Below, one piece after another: positions 52,666-61,624 of a DNA stretch of 64,000 bases. The first letter of the stretch is position 1. Every line of letters starts with the position of its first letter. The DNA comes from Alicyclobacillus tolerans (GTDB taxonomy: Bacteria; Bacillota; Bacilli; Alicyclobacillales; Alicyclobacillaceae), in NCBI RefSeq assembly GCF_001447355.1, contig NZ_JXBW01000011.1:1-64000 (forward strand). The letters run 5' to 3'. A program made the position numbers and the translations under genes. Under the pieces are notes generated by a model. It was not told where the DNA came from and did no database searches. It worked only from the letters and a program-made list of their open reading frames with translations.

Positions 52666-53970
52666 TTAAAGGCTTGGCACTGATTGCTGTTTTGTCGGAA
52701 CCTCGCCAATGAAGAGATCTTTTTCACGTGCCAACATCTGTTGATAGCGGCGAGCGAGCATCCGTGACGCGGCGTGTGATGACGCCGCAGCCTGTCCGAG
52801 AAACTCTTCGGCTTCCTCGAACCGCCCCCGACGCATCGCGAGCCGCCCTGCAAGCAAGGCAACCACCGGCGGCACATCATGGCTCTGAGCGAGTTGTCTT
52901 TGCACGATGACTTCTGCCCGGGCTTCATTTCCTTGTAAGTACAAACACACGGCGAGCAGTGTCGCCGCGTCGTCGCGGTTTTGTTCAAGTGTCAAACACT
53001 GTTTACATAGGGTAGTAGCGCGCCCAATATTGCCTGCGGCAAAGGCGCACAGAGCCAGTACATAATAACCAGTGGCAAAGACGGCCGGATTGTGTAAACA
53101 CCGCTGTGCCAAGTTGGCGGCATCTTGGCTTCGCCCCGCGGCAATCAGCAACGAGGCGGCCAATTGTACATGGTGCGCAGACTCTGTAGCCGCCATGGCG
53201 ACGCTCGAACAAAGGTCTCCGGCACCTTCGCGATCGCCAGCCATCAATGTCGCGAGGGCAAGGCCAAGCAACGCCTCCGCCTCTTTCCGACGTTGATACG
53301 CGCGGAGAAAACAACGCTGAGCCATCGCCCACTGGCGAAGCCGAAGGTGGCAAACGCCGAGGTTGTACCACACATCCACCCTGTCGGCATCGGTGTCGAG
53401 AAGATCGAACAATCGATCGATGGCCGCATGCCAATCTCGTTTGGCCGCGGCCAATTGCACGCCAACCTCCAGCACCGCTTGCCGTTCAATGGCATCGGAT
53501 GCCCGTTGCGAAGCCTCCGCCAGCATCCTCTCGGCTTCCTGCAAGCGACCGTTTGCCAGATGGCTCAGCGCAAGATAGATGCGCGTGCCTGCAGATTCGT
53601 CACCCTCTTGTGTAACCGCTTTGCCGAATGCCTGCGCAGCCTGTTCGTACATGTGCAGGTCGTAGTAGGCGAGGCCCTTGCGCAGTTCGCACGCGTTTGC
53701 GAATTGCCACACGGCGAGATCGTCCGCGATGGCCATGCCATCGAACCAACTACCGCTATCTGTGGTCGACTCCTGTAGGCTCAACTCGGCATACGTTTGT
53801 TCAATCAACTCGTCTAATTCCATCCACGCGTCAAGCGCCTGATTGGCCAACTCGCGCAAAGACCCTAAAGTATCGACCAATTGCTCGCGCTGTTGCCCCG
53901 TTGCCGCCGGCAGCAAAGCCCGCAACTCACCGACCGCCTGAACAATCGCATCAAACTCCACATATTGCAC
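52666..53970 (-). CDS. Tetratricopeptide-repeat protein of unknown function
   Basis: 434 residues, Ala/Leu/Gln rich. Coiled, helical N terminus (about 1-65) then some eight TPR-like helix pairs, for example GLAYYDLHMYEQAAQAFGKA, LGVCHLRLRQWAMAQRCFL and GRLAMRRGRFEEAEEFLGQA. No enzymatic motif or membrane segment. GTG at 53970, 6 bases after AAGGGGGA. Sits between birA and dinG, where B. subtilis has panBCD. Presumably a protein-interaction scaffold. Confidence 0.75.
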   Translation of the reverse strand: MQYVEFDAIVQAVGELRALLPAATGQQREQLVDTLGSLRELANQALDAWMELDELIEQTYAELSLQESTTDSGSWFDGMAIADDLAVWQFANACELRKGLAYYDLHMYEQAAQAFGKAVTQEGDESAGTRIYLALSHLANGRLQEAERMLAEASQRASDAIERQAVLEVGVQLAAAKRDWHAAIDRLFDLLDTDADRVDVWYNLGVCHLRLRQWAMAQRCFLRAYQRRKEAEALLGLALATLMAGDREGAGDLCSSVAMAATESAHHVQLAASLLIAAGRSQDAANLAQRCLHNPAVFATGYYVLALCAFAAGNIGRATTLCKQCLTLEQNRDDAATLLAVCLYLQGNEARAEVIVQRQLAQSHDVPPVVALLAGRLAMRRGRFEEAEEFLGQAAASSHAASRMLARRYQQMLAREKDLFIGEVPTKQQSVPSL

Positions 53971-54044
53971 AGATCTTCCCCCTTGTTCCGCTCTGCCTAG
54001 CGTCTGTCAAGGGGCACCAATTATGCACAAACCCTGCTTCGGGA

Positions 54045-55049
54045 TCACCGTAGCTTCTCGCTACCCGAGAACAACACCTCGCCACTATGAAGTTGCCGCA
54101 CATTCCCATCGGCAAGCTCGACAAGCAGGCTTCCCTGGTCATCGACATCGACGGCTTTGCCACGGACAATTTCGTTGCCAATCGCCACCTCGACGTCGCG
54201 ACCGATGGTTTGGCAGTGTGCGAGCCACTCGCGGCGGACGCTTGCAAACCCTTCACCCATCGCAAGCCTCCGGTACAATCTGTCTAGCTCCGCCAAAATC
54301 GCCGCCAGCACACGCGGTCGCTCAAGGGCAAAGCCGCAAGCACTCAAGATAGTCGTCGCGCGGTGGCGAATCTCCTCGGGCAGCTGTTCTTCCGAAAAGT
54401 TGGCGTTGATGCCGATGCCAATCACAGCGTGATCGACCCATTCGCCATCCGCTCGCATCTGCGCAAGAATGCCACAAACCTTTTTCCCGGCCACCAAAAT
54501 GTCGTTGGGCCATTTGAACTCCGCAGAAACGCCGCTTTCCGCCAGTGCGCGCCACACCGCAAGACTGGCGAGCAACGTCAGATCGGGTGCCTGATGAAGC
54601 GCACACGGTTGGCGAACGAGCACGCTAAACCACATGCCCCCCCGCGGCGAAACCCAAGCGCGCTCGCGCCTTCCCTTGCCCCCCGTCTGCACGGCGGCCG
54701 TGACAACCGAACCGTGTGGCAGGCCCTGCGCAGCCCACTCCAGTGCGGTGACATTTGTCGATGCACGTTCGGCCGCCCAGAACAACGGTCGCCCTAATGA
54801 AGCTGTGAGCGGTAAGTGGGGCTCGACGAGCGGAGCCATCAGTTCGTCCGGAATGGTAACCGCACGATAGCCCACCCGAGGTGAGGCTGCAAAGGCAAAC
54901 CCCACCCGCTCAAGGGCTTTGATCTGTTTCCAGATAGCCGTGCGCGAAAGCCCAAGGGCATGACTCAATTCCTCCCCCGACACGGGACCTGCGGCTTTAG
55001 TAAACAGCGCAATTAAGCGATCTCGCACGGGATTTTCGTCGAAGTTCAT
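54045..55049 (-). CDS. birA: Bifunctional biotin--[acetyl-CoA-carboxylase] ligase / biotin repressor
   Basis: 334 residues. N-terminal winged HTH (about 5-60: SGEELSHALGLSRTAIWKQI), central BPL catalytic domain with the biotinyl-AMP loop GGKGRRERAW and FKWPNDILVAGKKVCGIL, and C-terminal SH3-like domain. Activates biotin with ATP, biotinylates BCCP-type proteins, and as biotinyl-AMP-bound dimer represses biotin genes. ATG at 55049 with GGAGGAG upstream; overlaps cca by 4 bases. Confidence 0.95.
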   Translation of the reverse strand: MNFDENPVRDRLIALFTKAAGPVSGEELSHALGLSRTAIWKQIKALERVGFAFAASPRVGYRAVTIPDELMAPLVEPHLPLTASLGRPLFWAAERASTNVTALEWAAQGLPHGSVVTAAVQTGGKGRRERAWVSPRGGMWFSVLVRQPCALHQAPDLTLLASLAVWRALAESGVSAEFKWPNDILVAGKKVCGILAQMRADGEWVDHAVIGIGINANFSEEQLPEEIRHRATTILSACGFALERPRVLAAILAELDRLYRRLAMGEGFASVRREWLAHCQTIGRDVEVAIGNEIVRGKAVDVDDQGSLLVELADGNVRQLHSGEVLFSGSEKLR

Positions 55050-56302
55050 GACTCCTCCCCCTTTTTCCCATGCAGCCGCACAAGTTCGCGAGCTGCCAGC
55101 GCCATGAGCGCATCGCGTGTATTGGCGACGTCACGAGAGAGCACTGCATCGCGCAGAATCGTCAACAAACGCCCGATGTCTTTGCCATTGGCACCAAGCG
55201 CCTGCAGCTCTCGGCCACTCACGGCGAGATCGGCCAGGGTCCACAGCGGCTGCTGTTCGATGGCCCGCCATGCATCGCGGACGACTTCGGGCGTACCGGC
55301 AAACAACCAGACGCATGCGCGGGCAGCCTCTTGAGCAACCTCGCGATCGGTGGCAAACAGATCGGTGACAGACCAACTTTGTGTGGAATCGCATGCGAGT
55401 CGTTGGATCAGTGTCGTAGCGGCTCGCAACCACAGCGCCTGCCGTCGCCCTAGCGCAAACTGCAACGCCAAGTGGTACGCGTGTTGGGGGCCGCCGTCGA
55501 TCATGGCGTACCAGAGCGCGAGCGCGGACAGACCAGTCGGTGGCGGGGTATCCACCTGCATCGAGCGATATCGTTGGCGAATCGCTGCGACAGCTATCGG
55601 CAACAGGGCAAGCGGGCCACCAATCGTTTGCCAAAGCGGACAACCTGTTAAAAGCTCGATTTGCCGATACCAATTCCCTTCGGTGAGCCGCAATAGCTCC
55701 TGGCCAATCCGCTCTTTGGCCACCGGGCGAATGGCATCGCATACCTCCCAGAGAGCAGCTTTCGTCGCAGGGGCGAGATCGAGATCATAAGTCACCGCAA
55801 AACGCAATGCGCGCATCAGACGCAGCCCATCTTCGCGAAAGCGCCGCTGCGGATCGCCGACACAGGCCAAGCGGCCGTGTTGCAAGTCGCTGCGCCCTCC
55901 GAACGGATCGACCAACTCGCCATCCATGGTGAGCGCCATTGCGTTCATGGTAAAGTCGCGCCGTGCGAGATCCGATTCCAAGCGGCTTTCGAACACGACA
56001 TATTGCGGATGCCTGCCGTCCAGATAGGGCCCATCGGAACGAAACGTCGTCACTTCAATCCAACCGTCTTCGGTGCCAACGGCCACCGTGCCATGGCGAA
56101 TCCCCGTGTCAATCGTGCGGGCAAAGAGACGTTTAATCTCCTCCGGCCGGGCACTCGTCGCGACATCGAGATCGTGCGGGGAGCGTCCCAACACGATGTC
56201 GCGCACTGCCCCTCCTACCAGATAACTGTCGTGTCCGGCGGCGGCAAGTGCTTTAAAGACCGGTTGCACGGCGGGGGGTACGGGCCATCGCCCATTTCTC
56301 AT
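55046..56302 (-). CDS. cca: CCA tRNA nucleotidyltransferase
   Basis: 418 residues, class II nucleotidyltransferase. DSYLVGGAVRDIVLGRSPHDLDVAT with the GG and DxD catalytic residues, RRDFTMNAMAL, and EDGLRLMRALRFAV. Adds or repairs the 3'-CCA of tRNAs. ATG at 56302 overlaps the bshA stop (ATGA). No HD domain seen, so a nucleotidyltransferase without phosphohydrolase activity. Confidence 0.95.
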   Translation of the reverse strand: MRNGRWPVPPAVQPVFKALAAAGHDSYLVGGAVRDIVLGRSPHDLDVATSARPEEIKRLFARTIDTGIRHGTVAVGTEDGWIEVTTFRSDGPYLDGRHPQYVVFESRLESDLARRDFTMNAMALTMDGELVDPFGGRSDLQHGRLACVGDPQRRFREDGLRLMRALRFAVTYDLDLAPATKAALWEVCDAIRPVAKERIGQELLRLTEGNWYRQIELLTGCPLWQTIGGPLALLPIAVAAIRQRYRSMQVDTPPPTGLSALALWYAMIDGGPQHAYHLALQFALGRRQALWLRAATTLIQRLACDSTQSWSVTDLFATDREVAQEAARACVWLFAGTPEVVRDAWRAIEQQPLWTLADLAVSGRELQALGANGKDIGRLLTILRDAVLSRDVANTRDALMALAARELVRLHGKKGEES

Positions 56303-57417
56303 TGGCTACATACCTCGCGATAAAGTTGTTCGTACTCCGCAACCTTGTCCGCAATGTGAAAATGTTCTACAGCGCGCCTGCGTGAAGCCTCGGCGAACCG
56401 TCGATAGAGCGCGCCGTCCGTCAACAGTCGGACAGCGTGGGCGGCCATTTCTTCGACATCCCCAATCGGCGATAGGAATCCAGTTTGCCCGTGCAATACG
56501 ACCTCCGGGATGCCGCCCGCGAACGTGCCGACCACTGGGATCTGGCATGCCATGGCTTCGAGCGCCACGAGCCCGAAACTTTCCTTCGAGGACGGCAACA
56601 GAAGCAAATCTGCCGCCGCGACAAGCGGCGCGACCTCGTCTTGTCTACCAAGAAAGTCCACCTTGTCACCTAAGCGCAGACGTTCAACTTGCTTGCGCGC
56701 TTCGTTGTACTCAGGGCCTTCGCCGACCATCACGAGGCGAGCGGCTACCTGTGTCTGCACACGCGCGAAGACGTCGATCACGTCTTGAATTCGCTTGACA
56801 GGCCGGAAGTTTGAAATATGTAAGAGCACACGCTCCCCTGGTCGCGCCAGTGATTTCCGGACCGATTGCCCACACTGGGGTTGAAAGACGTCCGGATCGA
56901 TAAAGTTGTACACGCAACGGATAGGCTTATTGGTCTCAAACAGCTCGCGCGTCTGTCCAATCAAACTCTCGCTGACGGCGGTCACCGCGTCGCTTCGCTC
57001 GATGCCGAGCTTAATGACCTGTTTAAGGCTCGTGTCCTGAGCCAGAACTGTCACATCGGTGCCGTGAAGCGTCGTGACAACCTTGGCCGGGTGGTGAGCC
57101 ATTTCCTGTGCAAGGTGCGCACACACGGCAAACGGGAGAGCGTAGTGCGCATGCAGCACGTCCAAGTGATGCTCGTCAATAACCTTCGCCATCAAAGCGG
57201 CCAGGGAGAAATCGTATGGTGGTGTGCGCAAAACGGGATACGTGACGGTGTCCATCTGGTGTATGTAAACGTGCTCCACGAATGTGCCGAGCCGGAACGG
57301 CACATCGGTGACGATAAAATGAACCTCATGCCCGCGCTTGGCGAGAGCCTTGCCCAACTCCGTCGCAACGGCGCCGGATCCACCCACCGTCGGATAACAA
57401 CTGATTCCGATCCGCAC
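56299..57417 (-). CDS. bshA: N-acetyl-alpha-D-glucosaminyl L-malate synthase (bacillithiol synthesis)
   Basis: 372 residues, GT4 glycosyltransferase. GISCYPTVGGSGAVATELGKAL at the N terminus (UDP/malate site), TTLHGTDVTVLAQD, and C-terminal LLLPSSKESFGLVALEAMAC with the E-x7-E motif. Makes GlcNAc-malate from UDP-GlcNAc and malate, the first step to bacillithiol. GTG at 57417 with AAGGGGGGAG upstream. The deacetylase gene bshB, usually next to it, is absent. Confidence 0.95.
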   Translation of the reverse strand: MRIGISCYPTVGGSGAVATELGKALAKRGHEVHFIVTDVPFRLGTFVEHVYIHQMDTVTYPVLRTPPYDFSLAALMAKVIDEHHLDVLHAHYALPFAVCAHLAQEMAHHPAKVVTTLHGTDVTVLAQDTSLKQVIKLGIERSDAVTAVSESLIGQTRELFETNKPIRCVYNFIDPDVFQPQCGQSVRKSLARPGERVLLHISNFRPVKRIQDVIDVFARVQTQVAARLVMVGEGPEYNEARKQVERLRLGDKVDFLGRQDEVAPLVAAADLLLLPSSKESFGLVALEAMACQIPVVGTFAGGIPEVVLHGQTGFLSPIGDVEEMAAHAVRLLTDGALYRRFAEASRRRAVEHFHIADKVAEYEQLYREVCSQ

Positions 57418-57465
57418 AAGTCTCCCCCCTTTTTGTTCGATCGCGATACATCCCTCGTTCTCGAT

Positions 57466-58191
57466 CTACCAGAGCAGGTGTTCGAGGCCATAAAGAACCT
57501 GGTTCAGTTCAACCACTCTGCGGCACGCAAGCAATACGCCAGGCATAAAGCTTTCGCGGCTTAACGAGTCGTGGCGGATGGTCAAGGTTTCCCCGACGCC
57601 CCCGAAAATGACTTCCTGATGGGCAACGAGCCCTGGTAGGCGCACGCTGTGAATCGGCACGTCGTAGTCGACACCCATCGCGTCGCGCGTGCGCAACGAC
57701 GTACCAGAGGGCATGTCCAGTTTTTGCGCGTGGTGAAGCTCAATGATTTCCGCCCGCTCCATCCAGCGTGCGGCCTCTTTCGCGAAGCGCATCATCAACA
57801 GTGCGCCGATGGCGAAGTTCGGACAAATGAGCCCGCCCAGCGATGCCTTGGCCGCCTCCGCCTGCCAACGTGCGATATCGGCATCGCTGTAGCCCGTCGC
57901 ACCGACCACAGGCCGGACATTCGCGGCGATGGCGAGATCGATGTGTCGCACGACAGACTTCGGTGTCGTCAGATCCAACCACACGTCTGGACGCTCTGTG
58001 TCGATGAGCGTTTGCGGATCGACATAAACCTGTCCGAATCTATCGAGGCTCTCCAGTACGCCCTCGTTTGCACGATGTACAAGCAAACCGGCGATGCTAA
58101 GCCCCTGTGCATTGGCAATCGCCTGCACCGCAGTACTACCCATGCGTCCCGTCGCACCAGCGATGGCGACGCGTATTGGATGGTCTGTCAC
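57466..58191 (-). CDS. dapB: 4-Hydroxy-tetrahydrodipicolinate reductase
   Basis: 241 residues, slightly shorter than the usual 265. VAIAGATGRMGSTAVQ binds NAD(P)H; catalytic His in EIIELHHAQKLDMPSGT, with the conserved Lys and Ser/Gly/Thr. Lysine/diaminopimelate synthesis, also needed for dipicolinate in spores. GTG at 58191. Its first 56 bases overlap the end of the TPR gene in another frame. Placed before bshA; the usual mgsA between them is missing. Confidence 0.94.
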   Translation of the reverse strand: MTDHPIRVAIAGATGRMGSTAVQAIANAQGLSIAGLLVHRANEGVLESLDRFGQVYVDPQTLIDTERPDVWLDLTTPKSVVRHIDLAIAANVRPVVGATGYSDADIARWQAEAAKASLGGLICPNFAIGALLMMRFAKEAARWMERAEIIELHHAQKLDMPSGTSLRTRDAMGVDYDVPIHSVRLPGLVAHQEVIFGGVGETLTIRHDSLSRESFMPGVLLACRRVVELNQVLYGLEHLLW

Positions 58192-58624
58192 CGTTCGATT
58201 CCTCGCTCTCTAGTACGTAGCTTTTCGCGACAAGTCTTTCATCAGCCCCAACGGTGGCCAACAATTGACTCGCTTCTGGATTGAGCGGATCGAGCACGGC
58301 AGCCTGTGCGAGTAAGCGCGTGGCCAAGGCTTTTCGTCCCCGCACGATAGCCCGGCGAGCGACGGCGACCATCCGCGACGCATGCACAGATTGCCAGTGT
58401 TCGGCATAAAATCGATTGCCTGGCGCAGTCAGCGCCGCCCGTTTGGCCCAGTGGTCAGCCAAGCGTAAGCGATCATTGCGACGCGCCGTGATCGATCCGC
58501 GATAATACAGTTCCGGATTGTCAGGGTTCGTCAAAATGGCGCGTGCGAACGCTTCGAGTGCAGCGTCGTACAACCCCAGGTAAATGTACGCATACGCCGA
58601 TTGAACAAACCGCTTCTCGTCCAT
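58136..58624 (-). CDS. Small tetratricopeptide-like protein
   Basis: 162 residues. Two or three TPR-like helix pairs (QSAYAYIYLGLYDAALEAFA, ILTNPDNPELYYRGSITARR, AIVRGRKALATRLLAQAAVL). ATG at 58624 has GGAGGTG 6 bases upstream. The final 18 codons overlap dapB out of frame and give a low-complexity tail, which may be a recent C-terminal extension. Function unknown; lies between ypjD and dapB. Confidence 0.68.
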   Translation of the reverse strand: MDEKRFVQSAYAYIYLGLYDAALEAFARAILTNPDNPELYYRGSITARRNDRLRLADHWAKRAALTAPGNRFYAEHWQSVHASRMVAVARRAIVRGRKALATRLLAQAAVLDPLNPEASQLLATVGADERLVAKSYVLESEESNGDRPSNTRRHRWCDGTHG

Positions 58625-58691
58625 GGAAATCACCTCCGTCCATCTTACGGAGGCGTACCGGACAAGGTGTGTACCAAAGCCTAAGGCGCAA

Positions 58692-59024
58692 TTAGGGTTG
58701 TTCCGGTTCCCCAATGCGCGTCCAGCGATCCTTATCGCGCGTTTCAAACTTCTCCATGACCGCTAAAAAGGCCTTCTCCATGTCAATGTCGAGCCGATTC
58801 GCAAGGCAGGTAAGGACGAACAATAAGTCTCCCAATTCAAGGGCAATGTCGCCTTCGGGTTCGTCTTTCTTCTTTGGCTTCTCGCCATAGTGATGGTTGA
58901 TCTCCCGTGCCAATTCGCCCAGTTCCTCGGCTAAGCGAACAACCAAGGTCATCGGCTTAAAGTAACCTTCGCGAAATTGGCTGATGTACGCGTCAACGCG
59001 ACTTTGAACTTCCTGCAAGTGCAT
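58692..59024 (-). CDS. ypjD: MazG-like nucleotide pyrophosphohydrolase YpjD
   Basis: 110 residues. Single MazG fold: RLAEELGELAREINHHYGEK with the EExxE metal motif and IALELGDLLFVLTCLANRLD with the second ExxD. Hydrolyses dNTPs or related nucleotides to the monophosphate and PPi. ATG at 59024 with AAGGGGGA upstream. First gene of the ypjD-to-dinG run. Confidence 0.93.
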   Translation of the reverse strand: MHLQEVQSRVDAYISQFREGYFKPMTLVVRLAEELGELAREINHHYGEKPKKKDEPEGDIALELGDLLFVLTCLANRLDIDMEKAFLAVMEKFETRDKDRWTRIGEPEQP

Positions 59025-59160
59025 CGTCCCGTCCCCCTTGACTCTTCATTATAGCGGACAAGCTTGCACAAACATAAAAGCGCCTGCTTGTCATAAGCAT
59101 GTAAGGACGATTTTGGACCAGCCCGGCATGCCGACTGGTTGCCAAGAAGGAGTGAATCGT

Positions 59161-60432
59161 TTGGGCAAAGAAAAAAAGGGGCGAGTTTTCACGGTCATCC
59201 TGGCGACCATGGCTGTCATCTTCACACTCGCCCTCGTCGTGTATCCAAAAGCGGGCTATGAAGCGGGTATGGAAGGGTTGAAAGTCTGTTGGGAGATCAT
59301 CATCCCATCGCTACTCCCATTTTTTATTGTCTCCGAATTATTGCTCGGATTGGGAGTTGTACGCGGCTTTGGGGTGTTGCTCGAACCACTGATGCGCCCA
59401 CTATTTAGCGTTCCTGGTGTTGGTGCGTTTGCTCTGTCGATGGGATTGGCCGCAGGTTACCCTATGGACGCTGTGATCACCGCCCGTTTCCGCGAAACCA
59501 ACCAATGTACGAGGATTGAAGGAGAGCGATTGCTTGCCTTCACGAACACAGCCGATCCGCTATTTATGTTTGGCGCAGTCGCCGTCGGCATGTTCAAGTC
59601 GCCAGCCTTAGGCGGTCTACTCGCTCTCGCACACTACATTTCATCGTTCCTCGTGGGTGTGGCTTTTAAGTTTTGGGGGCGCAAGGATCCCACACACCTA
59701 AAAGAAATGCAGGAGCGCGAAGAAGTCCGCGCCAAAGGCAACATTCTCGTTCGTGCATTCCAAGAAATGTTGGCCGCACGGGAACAAGATGGTCGTCCCT
59801 TTGGCAAACTTCTTGGCAATGCCGTGAGTGAGTCGGTCCAGACCATTCTTATGATCTCTGGGTTTATCGTGTTTTTTGCAGTGCTCATCGAGATTCTTCA
59901 CATCAGCGGCATTATGGCCGTGATCGGTTGGCCAGTCGCTTTAATTTACCATCTGTTTCATATCCACGGCGGGCTTGTCGGTCCAACGTTGGCAGGCGCG
60001 CTTGAATTGGACATCGGCAGCGCCCAGGCTGCAGCGGTCCACGCGCCACTGTTACAGCGACTCGCCCTCGTCAGCGGCATCATCGCATGGAGCGGGCTGA
60101 GCGTGCATGCACAGGTGGCAAGCGTATTGACAAACACAGATATTCGCATGAAACCGTATTTTATCGCTCGCTTTCTGCACGCATTTCTCGCTGCGCTCAT
60201 TACCGTCGTTCTCTACCTGTCTGGCATGGGCCGCGAAGCCGCACGAGCGATGGCGCCACTTACAGAGCACACAGCAGTGTTGACAGCGGAAGGAACGCAT
60301 TCGTTTTGGCAAATCGCTTCATCGGGGTTGTCTTTATGGTTGATGGGGTTGGTCGTCTTGCTCGCCTGTTCGTTTGTCTTTGCAATGGCGAAGCGCCTGC
60401 GCATCATCCGCTTTTACGCCCGCATCAAGTAA
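59161..60432 (+). CDS. ylbJ: Sporulation integral membrane protein YlbJ
   Basis: 423 residues, about 10 membrane segments with two internal Gate-type repeats (IIPSLLPFFIVSELLLGLGV, FALSMGLAAGYPMDAVITAR). YlbJ is needed for spore cortex formation in B. subtilis and is made in the mother cell. TTG at 59161 is 8 bases after AAGGAG; earlier in-frame starts lack a ribosome site. Monocistronic. I could not identify a sigma-E promoter with confidence. Strong evidence that the host forms spores. Confidence 0.92.
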   Translation: MGKEKKGRVFTVILATMAVIFTLALVVYPKAGYEAGMEGLKVCWEIIIPSLLPFFIVSELLLGLGVVRGFGVLLEPLMRPLFSVPGVGAFALSMGLAAGYPMDAVITARFRETNQCTRIEGERLLAFTNTADPLFMFGAVAVGMFKSPALGGLLALAHYISSFLVGVAFKFWGRKDPTHLKEMQEREEVRAKGNILVRAFQEMLAAREQDGRPFGKLLGNAVSESVQTILMISGFIVFFAVLIEILHISGIMAVIGWPVALIYHLFHIHGGLVGPTLAGALELDIGSAQAAAVHAPLLQRLALVSGIIAWSGLSVHAQVASVLTNTDIRMKPYFIARFLHAFLAALITVVLYLSGMGREAARAMAPLTEHTAVLTAEGTHSFWQIASSGLSLWLMGLVVLLACSFVFAMAKRLRIIRFYARIK

Positions 60433-60468
60433 GCTCCTAGCGTAAGAGAACAACACACGGTAAAATAG

Positions 60469-60499
60469 CCGGCTGCTCATGCCACGAGCCGCCGGTTTT
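60469..60499 (+). terminator. Intrinsic terminator of ylbJ
   Basis: CCGGC.GCTC / GAGC.GCCGG stem (one internal mismatch) with a 7-base loop and TTTT on the plus strand, 37 bases after the stop. Confidence 0.8.
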
Positions 60500-60571
60500 C
60501 GTATGGCTCTACAAAGGAACGGAACGGATGGTAAAGCTATGGCCCTGCCTGCCCCCTAGTCCTTATTCCCA

Positions 60572-60622
60572 ACGACGAAGGACGAACCCAGGGAAATCTG
60601 CCCCAGGTCCGCCCTTCGTCGT
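60572..60622. repeat. Long inverted repeat between ylbJ and uppP
   Basis: ACGACGAAGG / CCTTCGTCGT perfect 10-bp arms 31 bases apart, with additional GGAC/GTCC pairing inside. It lies 16 bases after the uppP stop and lacks a T tract. Possible mRNA-end structure or protein site; the rest of 60433-60637 holds only the ylbJ terminator. Confidence 0.5.
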
Positions 60623-60637
60623 ACGCTTGCTCCGCGC

Positions 60638-61447
60638 TCAGTGAACAAGCGGTGGAAACCAGCGGTGAGCGAACAGTTGATCGTACAGAATGAAAGCGGC
60701 AATTGCGAAGGTATACACAGCGAACACACGCATTTTGCAACGCGCCACCAGCCACGTCGTCCAGCGAACGGAGAAATATCCTGCGACCGCCGCCGCCAGC
60801 GCGCCCAACAGCATCTCCCCCCATGGTAACATCAACGCCTTTGCCGGTGCCTCGACGATATCGTCGAGCTTAACCAGCGTGCCGCCGAGAATCGCCGGAA
60901 TCGATAACAAAAACGAAAACCGCGTCGCCGCCATGCGATCCATGCCGCGCCATAAACCGCCGGCGATCGTCAACCCGGAACGGGACAGTGCTGGTAGGAT
61001 GGCGATGCCTTGCAATGTGCCAATCCACAGGCTATCGGCCAGCGCCATGGACGATTCAGTCTTTGGTCCGGCCTCAATGGAGTCGATCCACCACAAGATG
61101 ATGCCTGTCACGACGAACTCGAGGCCAATCGTCACGCCCGACTCAAACAGGTTATCAAACCATTCCTCACACAAGGCACCAATCACTGCGGTGGGCAGCA
61201 ACGCCACCAGGACCATCCACGTTACGCGAGACCTCGGGTGCTTCCACAACCAAACCACTTCTTTGCGCATCGCATATGCGACTGCCACCAACGTTCCGAT
61301 GTGTAGGAGCAAGATGAACAAGGTATCCTGTTCCACTTGCACGTGCATCAGTTTTTCGAATAACACGATATGGCCGGAACTGCTAATGGGCAAAAACTCT
61401 GTGATCCCTTGGACAATTCCCATGATCACTGCTTGAAGTGCGGTCAT
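60638..61447 (-). CDS. uppP: Undecaprenyl-diphosphatase
   Basis: 269 residues, BacA family, about 8 membrane helices. GIVQGITEFLPISSSGH with the catalytic Glu/Ser/His, and LPALSRSGLTIAGGL. Dephosphorylates undecaprenyl diphosphate so the carrier lipid can be reused in wall synthesis; overproduction gives bacitracin resistance. ATG at 61447 with AAGGAGG upstream. Divergent from the YkvI-like gene. Confidence 0.96.
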   Translation of the reverse strand: MTALQAVIMGIVQGITEFLPISSSGHIVLFEKLMHVQVEQDTLFILLLHIGTLVAVAYAMRKEVVWLWKHPRSRVTWMVLVALLPTAVIGALCEEWFDNLFESGVTIGLEFVVTGIILWWIDSIEAGPKTESSMALADSLWIGTLQGIAILPALSRSGLTIAGGLWRGMDRMAATRFSFLLSIPAILGGTLVKLDDIVEAPAKALMLPWGEMLLGALAAAVAGYFSVRWTTWLVARCKMRVFAVYTFAIAAFILYDQLFAHRWFPPLVH

Positions 61448-61624
61448 CCCAACATCCTCCTTGCGCGCCGCCGCAGCGCGAATCTACGGTTCTCTTCGGT
61501 CCCGCCCGACCAGGCTTGGACACGCAGTAGATGTATATTGGCGGCGCGCTAGGAACATGTCCACATCGTCATGATTCGGCGAGAGTGTCCATATAAATTC
61601 AGAAGGATTTGGGAGGGATGGACA

